Shown in pieces: positions 1 through 9,790 of a stretch of 64,000 nt of DNA. The DNA lies in the NCBI GenBank assembly GCA_030323885.1, contig CM059196.1, forward strand, positions 35,380,481-35,444,480. The letters are read 5' to 3'. The position numbers and the translations under genes are program-made. The first letter of the stretch is position 1. Each line of letters opens with the position of its first letter. The notes below the pieces were generated by a model, which saw only the letters and a program-made list of their open reading frames with translations, was not told where the DNA came from and did no database searches. The stretch is from Branchipolynoe longqiensis (taxonomy: Eukaryota > Annelida > Polychaeta > Phyllodocida > Polynoidae).

Positions 1-101
1 GAATCAATTGCTAAGTCATTGGTTTGACTCGACCGGGAATTGAACCCCCGACCTTCCGCACCGGAGGCCTGCGCTCTACCGATTAGCCCACCGCGTCCGG
101 T
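1..101 (-). mobile_element. SINE-A head, cut by window edge
   Basis: Read on the minus strand this is the 5' tRNA-like head of SINE-A. A box A-like stretch (TGGGCTAATCGG) and a box B-like GTTCAATTCC are followed by the linker GTCAAACCAATGACTTA (complement of 12-28). The body and 3' tail lie outside the window to the left. It is a retroposon piece rather than a tRNA gene, because the same head plus linker recurs throughout the window. Confidence 0.8.
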
Positions 102-283
102 GGGTCGGGAGTGGAAGAAACCATTGTAGTAATCGAGAAACGAGTGCGTGTGACGGTAGAGGCCACCTAGCCGCCACCAACCCGCGTGCCACCATTAGGA
201 GACAGAGCTATTGGCCGCCAGTATCTTGGGAACCGCGACTAAAACAAGCAGAGCTGTCTCACAGCAGATAAACTCCCACCCCC

Positions 284-785
284 TTACGCACCAACAGTCC
301 CATCAATCTTAAACCACAACTCCCCATCCCCACAACCACAACCACCACCGTTAACCTCACCACCACCACCATCCCTACCCTCCCCACCACCACCACCACC
401 ATCCCTACCCTCCCCACCACCACCACCACCACCATCCCTACCCTCCCCACCACCACCACCACCACCATCCCTCCCCTCCCCACCACCACCTCCACGACCA
501 TCCCTACCCTCCCCACCACCACCTCCACCACCATCACCATCACTACCATCACCATCCCTAACCTCCCCACTACCACCACCACCCATACCCTCCCCACCAC
601 CACCACCATCACCACCATCACCAATACCACCGCCACCATCACCACAACCAGCATCACCATCACCACCACCACCACCACACCACCGCTAACCTCACCACCA
701 GCACCACCACCACCACCAGCACCACCACCACCATCACCATCACCACCACCTCCACCACACCACCACACCACCCCAAACACCCCAC
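284..785. repeat. CCA-rich simple repeat array
   Basis: About 500 bp of CCA/CAC triplets. Towards the left end there is a higher-order unit of roughly 30 bp (CCATCCCTACCCTCCCCA plus CCA triplets). The triplet period keeps several frames open on both strands (Gly/Val-rich on minus, His/Pro-rich on plus). These frames are repeat translation and no gene is called. Confidence 0.95.
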
Positions 786-1171
786 CACACCCGCCCACTT
801 CCCCGCTCCTCTCCATAGAGCAGAGACCAACCACCCTCTCCTGCACCGTTCCTCTGCGCATGCGTGGGCAGACCCTGGACGGTGCCAGAGAGCGTGGGGC
901 GACCTCTGCCATCGCGATGCACTCACTGACCATGTTATGGTTATAAATGAGAGGCGCTTGACTCGCTGGGGTCTTGTCTCTGTGCTACCCTATCTTACGT
1001 ACTTCACATGTACCGTCTGGTCAAGGCAGAACGCACTCACTCGGCCCGGCAGAGTTTCAATATCTCAGCCAGCGGGTGTTCATTGTATTCATTTATGTGG
1101 TGTATAAAGGTTATGCGAATATTATTCTGAATGTAAAGCCATGTGACACTGTTGCTACATACAACACGTTG
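786..1171. other. Unique sequence, no gene seen
   Basis: Mixed-composition DNA between two arrays. It holds a one-mismatch NRF1-like site (TGCGCATGCGTG near 856). Short open frames are present but lack any recognisable domain. Confidence 0.5.
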
Positions 1172-1248
1172 AAGATGGCCGGATGAGTTGAGCGTCCGTT
1201 TCCCATGTTTGTAGATCGTTGGATTAGAACCCACACGTTCGAACCCAC
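1172..1248 (+). mobile_element. SINE-A head fragment, type 2 head
   Basis: Matches the second SINE-A head type: ATGGCCGGATGAGTTGAGCG, then a degenerate GGATTAGAACCC and a box B-like GTTCGAACCC. Linker, body and tail are missing. Directly after GTTCGAACCC the sequence becomes a CCCACA-type array, as if the array grew from the end of the head. Confidence 0.6.
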
Positions 1249-1640
1249 ACACCCACTCCTACCCACATGCTACCCTCACCCACACTCCTATCCACACACC
1301 CATCCCCACCAGGCTCACACTTCTAGCCACACCCTCACTTCTACCCACACCCTCACTTCCACCCACACCCACTATCCTACCCACATATCGCGACTCCTAC
1401 CACACACCACCAATCCTACCCCACACCCCCGATCCTACCCCCACCCCACCCCCAATCCTACACCCACACCTACCCACACCCTCACTTCTACTCAAACCCA
1501 CTATCCTACCCACTACCCACACATCCCGACTCCTACTCCACAACCCCGATCCTACCCCCACACCCCCAATCCTACCCCCACACCCACTCCTACCCACACT
1601 GCTACCACCACCCACACTCCCACTCCCCCACTCTCTCCCT
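1249..1640. repeat. CCCACACTCCTA-type minisatellite
   Basis: Imperfect units such as ACCCACACTCCTACCCACA and CTTCTACCCACACCCTCA repeat over about 390 bp. Unit length is irregular. A 145-residue plus-strand frame rich in His, Thr and Pro is repeat translation. Confidence 0.93.
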
Positions 1641-1835
1641 AAGTGTGGGTCTTGCCAGGGAGTGCGTCGGGAATACTACCGACGGCACGCTGCCAATTTG
1701 GCCATGGAATGGCTGAAAAATACGGCTTAATAATATATGTGGATATTTTTATTTTATTTTCGGAGCAGCACTGCTTTTTCTTCTTCTTTTTGTCTGCGTG
1801 TGACTAGGCACTTTGGCGAGTTGAGTCGGGCTGCG
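1641..1835. other. Unique spacer
   Basis: AT-rich spacer between two arrays. No RNA gene or coding signal was seen. Confidence 0.5.
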
Positions 1836-2232
1836 GGGGGAGGGCAGTAGGTGGGGGGTAAGGGTGGGGGAGGTGAGGGGCAGCAGGAGGGTGGGCAGTA
1901 TGGGGTAAGGATGGGGGGAGGTGGAGTAAGGTCGGAGGTGGGTAGGGTGGGGAGGTGGGCAGTAGTGGAAGGATGGGGGAGGTAGGGCAGTAGTGGGGTA
2001 AGGATGGGGGAGGTGGCAGTGTGGGTAAGGATGGGGAGGTGGGCTAGGTGGGGGTAAGTGGAGTGGGGGTAAGGTGGAGTGGGCAGTAGGTGGGGGTAAG
2101 GATGGGGGAGGTGGGGGCATAGTGGAAAGGATGGGAGGTAGCAGAGGTGGGGGAAGGATGGGGTGGGGGGGCAGTAGGTGGGGGTAAGAGGGTGGCGGGT
2201 AAGGTGGGATGTGGGGGGGAGTAGTGGGGGTA
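1836..2232. repeat. G-rich minisatellite (GGTAAGGATGGGG)
   Basis: Units like GTGGGGGTAAGGATGGGGGA recur irregularly, giving a G-rich plus strand. Many GGG tracts at short spacing fit the pattern for G-quadruplex formation. The minus-strand Pro/Ser-rich frames are not genes. Confidence 0.93.
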
Positions 2233-2339
2233 GGCGATATCGTCGATGCTCTGAATTAACATGAACACGCCCTCCCCAGTACGTTACCTACTCAGGCAAG
2301 TCGTCCGCAGGGTGGCGCCACTCAGATTGGGGGTCGTGG

Positions 2340-2540
2340 AGATGTGGGGGTGGTGGTGGGTGGGGAGGGGTAGTGTGTGTGTGGGGGGGGGGGGGTGCGT
2401 GAGGAGGTTTGGGGTGAGTGCAGACGGAATGGTGCCCGGAGCGGTGGCACTGACAGGCAGACATGTGTGCTGGTGGGCGTGTGGGAATATGGGGGTGGGG
2501 TATGTGGGGGTGGGGGCGGGGCGGGGCGGGGAGTCTACTC
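2340..2540. repeat. GGGGGTGTG-rich low-complexity tract
   Basis: G-rich strand with runs of up to 13 G and GTGGGG units, broken by about 60 bp of ordinary sequence. No gene is supported. Confidence 0.85.
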
Positions 2541-2740
2541 TGAGATGATAACTGGGAAGAGACTGTGTGTGTCTGTACGGAAAAGGCCTGACTTTTAGTC
2601 AGTCCGCCACCCTCCAGCTTGAAGCCAACATCATGACACAACTAAATGATACAAAATATAGAAACTAAACACTAATATTAACCATGCAAAAGAGCTATTG
2701 TCACCGGTAACCGCAGTAATAATGTCTTTTAGAAGCCTAA

Positions 2741-3420
2741 CCCCGTCTACCGCTCCCTCCCCTCCCTTCCCCTCCCTTTCCCGCTCCTCCCCGCCCTTCC
2801 CCGCCCCTCCGATCCCACCCCCCCCCCCCGGATCCCACCCCCCCCCTCCCATCCCACCCGCCCCCCCCCTCCCATCCCTCCTCCCGCCCCCCCCCCTTCC
2901 CAACCCTTCCCCACCCCTCCTCCCCATCCCTCCATCCCCTCCTCCTCTCCCCTCTCTCCATCCGTCCCCCCTCCCCTTCCCCTCCTTCCCTTCCCTTCCC
3001 CTCCTCCATCCCCCTCCTCCTCCCCCTCCCCTCCCCCCCCTCCTTTCCCCTCCCCCTCGCTTCCCCTCCCTGCCCCTCCCCTCCCGCCCGCCCCCCCTCC
3101 CCCTCCCCTCCCTCCCCTCCTTCCCCTCCCCTCCCTCCCACTGCCCTCCCCCCCTCCCCTCCCCTCCCTCCCCCTCCCCTCCCTCCCTCCCCTCCCCTCC
3201 CCTCCCTCCCCTCCCTCCCCTCCCTCCCGCCCTTCCCGCACTCTTCAAGCTGCTCTCCTGCCCAGGAGCATATATTCCACACACTTCCTACCTCCCCACC
3301 CCCCGCCCGGCCCCGCTCCCCGTTCCTCCCCGCTCCCCTCTTCCCTACGCCCCTCTCCCCGTTCCCCCACTCCCCTCTTCCCGTCCCGCTCCCCGCGTCC
3401 CTTGCCCCTTGCCCCGTGTC
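2741..3420. repeat. C/T-rich polypyrimidine tract
   Basis: About 500 bp of almost pure pyrimidine (CCCTCCCCTCC units with runs of C up to 10), fading into C-rich degenerate DNA to 3420. Open frames of 164-273 residues on both strands are Pro/Ser/Leu or Gly/Arg/Glu repeats. The mirror-like purine/pyrimidine asymmetry could favour triplex (H-DNA) formation. Confidence 0.95.
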
Positions 3421-3630
3421 CTGGCTGCTCCCGGTGCTTCGTGTTGCCTGAACCGGTTGCTTGACCACACCCACATATCATGGACAGCTGGTGTCTTCCA
3501 CGATATCCAGACAATTTGACCAAACCCAAATCACCCTCCTTCCACATTTGTGTATTCACACTAAAACAATACTGACACAGAGTGCATCCTGTGGACCATG
3601 TAATAAGCTACCCCAGTTCTTCTTTATTAC
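3421..3630. other. Unique spacer
   Basis: No element or gene recognised. Confidence 0.4.
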
Positions 3631-3675
3631 ACACCCGATTTGGTCACACCCTATCTGGTCACACCCGATTTGGTC
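3631..3675. repeat. 15-bp tandem repeat, three units
   Basis: Three tandem units of ACACCCGATTTGGTC; the middle unit reads ACACCCTATCTGGTC. The unit is a multiple of three, so a plus frame reads a five-residue peptide repeat (HPIWS). It is too short to be meaningful as protein. Confidence 0.9.
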
Positions 3676-3875
3676 AGTTAAAAATTACAACAACAAGCAG
3701 TAACAAAGACCCGGCCCCTCAGTGCCGTTTCAGGGCCGACTGGCAAGGTCCACTCGAAGGCAGCCGGAGAACAATGGGTGTTGGAGCGGTGCGACTTGAA
3801 CCCGTCCACCCCTTCTGACATTAACAATAACAGTTGTATCGGTACTTACTAATATTGATATAATTCATTATTGAA

Positions 3876-4174
3876 GAAGATTTATACTGCATATCATGGA
3901 TAAGTCTGAATAGACTTGTTTTCACCATTAGACAGTTTGTCGATAGAAAGCCCGAGCCTACACTTTTACCGACCCAAGGGATTTTTAACCTCCCACACCA
4001 CATAGACATGGTATGAGAGCAACCGGCCTTTGATGACGCTGTAAGTTATACACAGTGGTGGAAATCCAAAGTGGCAGAGGTGGGGGCATGGGGAATCGAA
4101 CCACTGACCTTCAGATTAGGAGTCCGACCTAGAAAAAAGTAAGACACTCTAACCACTCTGCCACAGAGAACACC
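3876..4174 (-). mobile_element. SINE-B, near full length
   Basis: Read on minus: GGTGTTCTCTGTGGCAGAGT (box A-like TGGCAGAGTGG), then a box B-perfect GGTTCGATTCC, then a body ending in AGTATAAATCTTC. Four copies of this roughly 300-bp family occur in the window (also 23325, 53499, 61972). The two internal pol III promoter boxes show tRNA ancestry. The anticodon arm carries an extra T-rich stretch, so it is not a working tRNA. Confidence 0.8.
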
Positions 4175-4489
4175 TCGTTGTCAATTTTTTTAATTTTTTT
4201 ATTGTGCCGGAGAAAATGTAGAAATCTGGTATATTTAAGCAGTCTATTGATAATAAATAATAGCTCTACATCCTGGGATTTACTTCAACTCTTTTGGAAC
4301 AGCTTTGTGATAGTCCGATGAACGCAGCAGATTTGTGGAAACCGAAGCCTATGGCTAGCTAGATATTATATGCATCCAATTTAGAATCTGGTGTCATTAA
4401 ATATCTAGAGAAGTGAATATAAAAAAAGATGGTGATTAACTGAGTCATTCTTAGCATTGAAGTCATTATCACTCCCCTGTTCGCTAAAA
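4175..4489. other. AT-rich unique sequence
   Basis: AT-rich DNA without recognisable repeats, splice-linked open frames or RNA genes. Confidence 0.5.
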
Positions 4490-4939
4490 GCTATGTATGA
4501 CATCAGCTACGTCGGGATCCTTGACGTTCAATCAGTGCATCCCATTAAGCTTATTAACTGATGTCACCCAACTGGAAACACTGTATCGTTTACTTGAGCA
4601 AATTGCGTCAATGCCTCGGGAATTCAAAGCGGGGTACAAGTTGTAAAAGGTTATTGATTTGCGAAGGCGTGCATATGTAGCTTAGTGTAAGGCAGGCTCT
4701 GTATATGAGATACTGCTATGTATGACATCATCTATGTTGGGATTCTTGAGGTTCAATCAGTGCATCCCATTAAACTTATTAACTGATGTCACCCAACTGG
4801 AGACACTGTATCGTTTACTTGAGCAAATTGCGTCAACGCCTCGGGAATTCTAAGCGGGGTACAAGTTGTAAAAGGTTATTGATTTGCGAAGGCACGCGTC
4901 TGTAGTTTAGTGTAAGGCAGGCTCTGTATATGAGACACT
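4490..4939. repeat. 225-bp tandem duplication
   Basis: Two head-to-tail copies (4490-4714 and 4715-4939), each beginning GCTATGTATGACATCA and ending near GTATATGAGA. By eye they are over 90% identical, with single-base differences spread along the unit. No coding frame spans a unit. It is a local segmental duplication of otherwise unique sequence. Confidence 0.92.
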
Positions 4940-5091
4940 GTGTCCTGGCATGTAATGTTAGGCATAATAATGCAAGAGAACAGAAGTCTGGTGGGAAAAT
5001 TCACATGCGTCAGTTTGGTGGAAATTAATTAATTATGATCAAATAAGCCACCAATCGAAATTTGCATGTGGTGTTGTAGTTCTGCTAGCAC

Positions 5092-5105
5092 GCACTAGAT
5101 GGCAG
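5092..5105 (+). promoter_or_regulatory. Candidate CTCF-type site
   Basis: GCACTAGATGGCAG agrees with the bilaterian CTCF core CCASYAGRKGGCRS at 13 of 14 positions. The motif match is seen. Binding is inferred only, and a chance match in 64 kb is possible. Confidence 0.3.
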
Positions 5106-5213
5106 CAGCGACATCTCTTTAAAAAATAAATAGCTTCTTTTTGTTTACTCCTCTGGACTAGTGGAAGTATAAAATGAGCACAGATGGCATGCGCAGTGAT
5201 AGTAAAATAGGAG

Positions 5214-5495
5214 TTTGGTTGTTGGAGTTTTATGTCCTGGCAATATCTAGAGTCATTTCAGGATGGGTACCGACTTGTGACGGTTTGCATGCATGGTGAG
5301 TTTATAGTGCTGCCCCACTAGGAGACCAGGCCATTACCTGATATCTCACTCAGATACATTATCCTGATACTGAGCCAACCAGTCCTTGCCCTATCCTAAT
5401 AATGCCAAGCACCAAGCTAGGAAGCGACAAGTATTCATTCTTAATTCATTGGTTTGATTCGACCAGGGTTCGAACCCGTGGGTTTGAAGCCAGAT
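5214..5495 (-). mobile_element. SINE-A, near full length
   Basis: On minus: a box B-like GGTTCGAA, the linker, a body with CAGGATAATGT and GGGGCAGCACTATAAA-like landmarks, and a 3' unit ending in AAAACTCCAACAACCAAAC. Several point changes suggest an older copy. The head end is degenerate and abuts a plus-strand SINE-A piece, forming a head-to-head pair. Confidence 0.8.
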
Positions 5496-5511
5496 AATGT
5501 GAGCGCCAGCT

Positions 5512-5640
5512 TCCTGTTCGAACCGTGATTGAGTCATATCAATGACTTAAAATGTCATACTTACTGGTACTCGTGCTCAGCATTGCTAGGATACTGGTAC
5601 TGCTGCTCAGCATTGCTAGGATAGAATAGGGAGCTGTGGA
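5512..5640 (+). mobile_element. SINE-A head/linker fragment with internal duplication
   Basis: Starts at the box B-like TTCGAACC and linker (GAGTCATATCAATGACTTA). It then carries a tandem duplication of 30 bp (5563-5592, 5593-5622) that includes the SINE landmark GCTCAGCATTGCTAGGATA. The rest of the body is lost. It lies head to head with the minus-strand copy at 5214-5495. Confidence 0.6.
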
Positions 5641-6207
5641 ATGAGGAAGACCCAATTGTCCGCACTTGAAATTGCCTCTGCTTAATCAATGATCCGCAAA
5701 AAAAAGCAAAGCAAAATTAAATCCTGTTGTGAATATGCACAATTATATGGCGGATGATTTCAGATCGAGATGAAGATTGAAATTGAAATTGATGCAATCA
5801 ATTGATTTCTGCTCCACTGACCCAGATTTCATTGAGTAATTTCACGCAATAAAGTAGTTGACCCAAGTTGCACCAGGTCTAAAATCCGAATGGCCTTCTT
5901 GGGTAGGGAAGCCCTCAAATCAATTAGTTCTTAAGTCAGTAGGACTTTAAATTTCTGAGGTCTTATTGGCTGATTGAATGATTGATCGGGTATGGGGGGG
6001 GGGGGCGTGGGGTAGGTTCGGGAAGGGGGGTTGTAGGTTCTAGCAACGTCTGGGTGAGCGTTATTCTTATAGCAGGATATGTATATGTAGCGACAAGTAT
6101 CAATTTCGAAGTCCTTGTTTTACTTGAAAAGTATCATGGGATGGGGGAGTTGGAGTAGGTGGGAGGGTGGCATATCCAGGCAGGAATAGCTTCACAGCTG
6201 ATGCTCT
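5641..6207. other. Unique sequence with one poly-G run
   Basis: Mixed DNA with a G run around 5995-6004 and G-rich segments up to about 6170. No gene was recognised. Confidence 0.5.
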
Positions 6208-6275
6208 AATGATAATAATAATAATAATAATAATAATAATAGTAGCAGTAGTGGTAGTAGCAGTAGTAGTAGTAG
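6208..6275. repeat. (AAT)n followed by (AGT)n microsatellite
   Basis: About eleven AAT units pass directly into AGT/AGC units, consistent with a compound triplet microsatellite. It is translated as polyleucine in a minus frame that is not a gene. Confidence 0.97.
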
Positions 6276-6530
6276 TGTCGAGACTCGTGAGGTGGTGACT
6301 GTGGAATAATAGTTTTGAAACTCACAGGCACCAAACCCCACGCCATTTTGAGAGAGAAAAAGAAAGCCGCGCGCATTCAGAGAGAACCAATGCACTACGC
6401 TGCCGAAATGGCGCGCAAAGTGGGTAAGGACAAACACACACACACACGGGAGGAGCACTGCCCCAGCTGTTAGGTGCAGTGCACCAGCCGTGAGCAGCTG
6501 GAGCAGTGTGTTGTTACGTGAGGTGTGTGT

Positions 6531-6552
6531 GGGGGGGGGGGGGGGGGGGGGG
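6531..6552. repeat. Poly-G run of 22
   Basis: Uninterrupted 22-base G run preceded by TGTGTGTG. It is one of several runs longer than 20 in the window. Confidence 0.97.
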
Positions 6553-6819
6553 AGACGGCGGGTGAAGGGGGGAGGCGACAAAAGGGAGCAGGCAGCCAGC
6601 AACACGTGAAGAATTCGACGGCTGGCAGCGTGCGAGAGGAATTTTCCAGGGGTAAGTGGCGCGCGGACTAACGGAGAGCCCGGCGGCGATACCGGGCATG
6701 GACGCGGGGAGGCTGGGCGGGGAGGCTGGGATGGGGAGGCGACGGGGCGCGGGGAGGTGGGAGAGAGGGTGAGACTGAAAGGCGAGGGAGGGTGGGTATT
6801 TCAGCCCAGGAAGAAGGTG
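6553..6819. other. GC-rich unique sequence
   Basis: GC-rich mixed sequence between the poly-G run and the GT array. No coding evidence was seen apart from repeat-driven minus frames extending from the array. Confidence 0.4.
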
Positions 6820-7155
6820 ATTGCGTGAGGGTTTGTGTGAGGGTGTGTGTGTGTGAGGGTGTGTGTGTGGGAGGATGTGAGTGTGTATTTGTGTGAGAGG
6901 GAATTGTGAAGGGGTGCGCGAGAGTGTATGTGGGTATTTGTGTGAAAGGTTGTGTGAGGGTGTGTGTGTTTGGGGAATTGTGTTTGTGTGTTTGTGAGGA
7001 TTTGTGTGAGTATGTCTGAGAGTGTGTGTGATGGGAAAGGAGGGGGTGTGTATGTATGTGAGAGGGTGTGTGTGAGGGTGTGTGAAGATGTAAGTTGAGT
7101 GGGTGTGCAGGTATGGATGAGACTTGAGAGTGTGTGTGAGGGTTTGTGTGAGGCC
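6820..7155. repeat. GTGTGTGAGG-type minisatellite
   Basis: Imperfect GTGTGTGAGGGTGTGTGT units over about 335 bp. The alternating purine/pyrimidine GT stretches fit Z-DNA-prone sequence. Minus-strand frames rich in His/Thr/Pro come from the repeat. Confidence 0.94.
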
Positions 7156-7220
7156 CAAGCGGTGTAAGGACGAGGTGTAATTCAGTGTTAGATGAAGGTG
7201 GAGAGGGGAGAGTAGAGGAT

Positions 7221-7242
7221 GGGGGGGGGGGGGGGGGGGGGG
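7221..7242. repeat. Poly-G run of 22
   Basis: Uninterrupted G run. A second run of about 14 G lies at 7321-7334. Confidence 0.97.
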
Positions 7243-7342
7243 TATCACTTTTGGGTAGGCAGGAGCTGCGTGGAGACAGGGACAGGGTGAGGTGAGCTCG
7301 CTGACGTGATGAGGTTGTAAGGGGGGGGGGGGGCGGGTTTGA

Positions 7343-7700
7343 GGGGGGAGGAGGGAGAGACAGAGAGAGAGAGGCGGAGGCAGCAGCAAGATGGCATGGA
7401 AGAGCAGACTGGTTGTTGCTGTCTACAGCAGCCTGGTCACTCCAAATCGCACCCACCCCCCCCCCCCCACCCACAACCAAACTACTCCATCCCGCCCCTC
7501 TCCCTACACACACTTCCCATGATCCGACTATACTTTGGGTAAAACAAATCAGCTAACGAATACAAATTCAGGGAAGGCTTACTTAGCTTTATTATGTTTC
7601 TTTTCTAATCTGTTGTAATTTTGTTAGTGTTTCTTTGGTCTGGATATGATTTACATTTGTTTATCTCCACCATTCCAATGTCAGTACCGTAAGTGGAACA
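7343..7700. other. Unique sequence with poly-C run
   Basis: Contains a GA-rich start, a C run near 7457-7469 and AT-rich ordinary DNA to 7700. No gene was recognised. Confidence 0.4.
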
Positions 7701-8620
7701 TGCGCTCTCTTTCTGACCCTCCCCCTCTCCCCAATCCCCCTCCCCCTCCCCGCCCCCCCCCTCCCCTCACCCGTCCTCCCCATCCCCCCTCTCCCACCCC
7801 TTCCCCTCCTCCTCTCCCTCCCTCCTCCCCCGCCCCCCGCCCTCCCCCCCTCCTTCCCCCCCCTCTCCTCCCCCCCCCCCCTCTCCCCTCCCCCCCTCTC
7901 CCCTCCCCCTCCCTTTCCCCCCTCTCTCCCTCCCTCTCCCCTCCTGCCCCTCCCTCTCCCCCCTCCCCCCCCCTTCCTCCCCCCCGTCCCCCCTCCCCTC
8001 CCCCCCCCCTCTCCCCCTCCCCCCCCCCCCCCCCCCCACCCCCTACCCCTCCCTCCCCCCCCCCCTCCTCCCTCTCTCTCTGCTCCCTGCCATCTCTCTC
8101 CCCTTCCCACTCCCCTCCCTCTCCTTTCCCTCCCCCTCTCCCGCCTCACTTACGCGCTCCCCTCGCATATCCCTCTACTTCGCGCTCTCCTTCCCCCCTG
8201 TCCTCTTTTCTACCCTTTCTCTCCATCTTCATCTCCATCTTCATCTCCCTCTCTCCCTCTCTACCGCTCTCCCTCCCCTCCCTTTCCTCATCTACCTCTA
8301 CCGCTCTCATTTCCCTCTCCTTTCCCTCCCCCTCTCCCTCTCACTATACCGCTCCCCTCGCATATCCCTCTACTTCGTCTCTCCTTCTCCCTGTCTCTTT
8401 TTCTACATCTTTCTCTCCATCTTCATCTCCCTCTCTCCCTCTCTACCGCTCTCTCTCCCCTCCCTTTCCTCATCTACCTCTACCGCTCTCATTTCCCTCT
8501 CCTTTCCCCCTCCTTTCCCTCTCCTTTTCCTCTTCTTTCCCTCTTCTTTCACTTTCCTTTCCCTCTCCCTCTCCCTGGCCATCTCCCTCTCCCCCATCTC
8601 CCTCTCCCCCTCCCCCCACA
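7701..8620. repeat. 920-bp polypyrimidine tract with 194-bp duplication
   Basis: Nearly pure C/T on plus. The first half is C-dominated with long C runs; the second half is CTCC/CTTC. CCCCTCGCATATCCCTCTAC recurs at about 8159 and 8353, so the second half includes a direct duplication of period about 194 bp. The 336-residue plus frame (Pro/Ser/Leu) is not a protein gene, because every unit is a pyrimidine repeat. Confidence 0.95.
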
Positions 8621-8897
8621 TTATGCCTCTTCGTGTGGAGCTCTCCCTTAATCTGATTGTGAATATGGCCGGTGGACTTTGTCCTTTGAGTTGATACGAG
8701 GAAAGCTCTCAGCGACACGGCGCCGGTTTAAATTTCCACTACACCGCCAGGGTGCGCCACCAGAGAAAAGACGCACACGTTAATACTTAAATTCTCACCC
8801 CTTTTAAGCAAATTACTCCTAACATTTTTGAGAGTTTAAACATGAAAACTACTGCACTCTTCTCTGTGTGGCTGTGCAATGTGCGCAAACATTATGT
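8621..8897. other. Unique spacer
   Basis: Ordinary mixed sequence. No element recognised. Confidence 0.4.
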
Positions 8898-9137
8898 TGG
8901 TGGTTGGAGTTTTTCGTCCTGGCAACATCTCAGGTCATATCAGGTACCGATTTGTGACAGTGCTGCCCCACTGGGAGACCATGCCGCCAGCACAATGACT
9001 TGATATATATATCCCACTCAGTCAGATTAGCCTGACACTGAGCCCACCAGTCCTTGCCCAATCCTATTAATACCGATCCCCTGCCTAGGATGCAACACGT
9101 ATCAAATGTTAAGTCATTACTTCGACTCGAACATGGG
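8898..9137 (-). mobile_element. SINE-A, internally deleted
   Basis: Minus-strand SINE-A with a clear 3' unit (complement of CGTCCTGGCAACATCTCAGG) and linker. About 45 bp of the body between the CACAAGTCGG and GGGGCAGCAC landmarks are missing, and the tRNA head is eroded. A TATATATA stretch sits where most copies read GATATCCCACTC. Confidence 0.8.
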
Positions 9138-9175
9138 TAGAGATGAATTTAACTAATTAAATTCAGCTGCACTAT

Positions 9176-9200
9176 AACTCGCTTATAGTATAAGCGAGTT
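9176..9200. repeat. 25-bp perfect inverted repeat
   Basis: Twelve-base arms (AACTCGCTTATA and its complement) around a single central G. It overlaps the left end of the MITE-5-type element at 9195. Confidence 0.9.
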
Positions 9201-9533
9201 CAGCATCGTCCGCGCGCATGTGCGGGGCCGACTTCTGCTCCTCGCTGTCGGGATAAACAAAGCCACGTTTTGCACTACACGTATGGCTGTGAGCAATCTT
9301 CTTACAGAAATAGTGAAATATCTCTAAAGCTACACCACCTAGAAACAAATCGCTTGGTACACATATAGAAAACATGTTTACCAAGAAGATTATATTAAAT
9401 TGATACGGTTAGGGTTCTGGATTTCTATTAATTCTGAATAAAACTAACGTTTTGCACTGCGCGTAATCATGCATGTGGGTTTGTTTATCCCGATGACTTC
9501 CCATCAACCACCGCGCGCCCGAGATGCTGAACT
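9195..9533. mobile_element. MITE-5 element with core repeat, copy 1
   Basis: Ends are inverted: GAGTTCAGCATC at 9195-9206 pairs with GATGCTGAACTC at 9522-9533, and further in GGGATAAACAAA pairs with TTTGTTTATCCC. The roughly 180-bp core (GTGAGCAATCTTC to TTTTGCACT) recurs at 57752, 57960 and, in part, 48862-48945. The structure fits a non-autonomous DNA element. No transposase frame is present. On minus, the core keeps a short open peptide (MFSICVPS..LFLGGV) in all copies. Confidence 0.55.
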
Positions 9534-9730
9534 CACTGTGCAGTGTGCATAAATAGTATGTGGTACAGCTAGTATTACTACTCAGTGTTCATATTTAAAA
9601 GAGTTGATCCTTTGCTTGTGTCTGGACGTTTGTTATGGAGGGTGGGGGGGGGGGGGATATCTACTTCGCTATCAGCAAGCATTAACGGAGCGTGCATTCC
9701 CATACTTACATCCACACTCAGCCTGACCTG

Positions 9731-9790
9731 CTTTTCTCAGCCTGCATTAAAGCGGCCTCACCTTCTTTTCTCAGCCTGCATTAAAGCGGC
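9731..9790. repeat. 26-bp direct repeat, two copies
   Basis: CTTTTCTCAGCCTGCATTAA plus AGCGGC occurs at 9731-9756 and 9765-9790 (period 34). It is a short local duplication. Confidence 0.85.

Noticed and set aside
4080..4174. tRNA gene on the minus strand
   Set aside because: Perfect box B, but the anticodon arm has a T-rich insertion and the sequence is the head of SINE-B in four copies.
7646..8656. 336-residue proline/serine-rich open frame
   Set aside because: Translation of a C/T tract. No signal peptide, domain or normal codon use.
9172..9384. 70-residue minus-strand gene
   Set aside because: Lies inside a repeated MITE core found four times. Noted as a conserved frame, not a gene.
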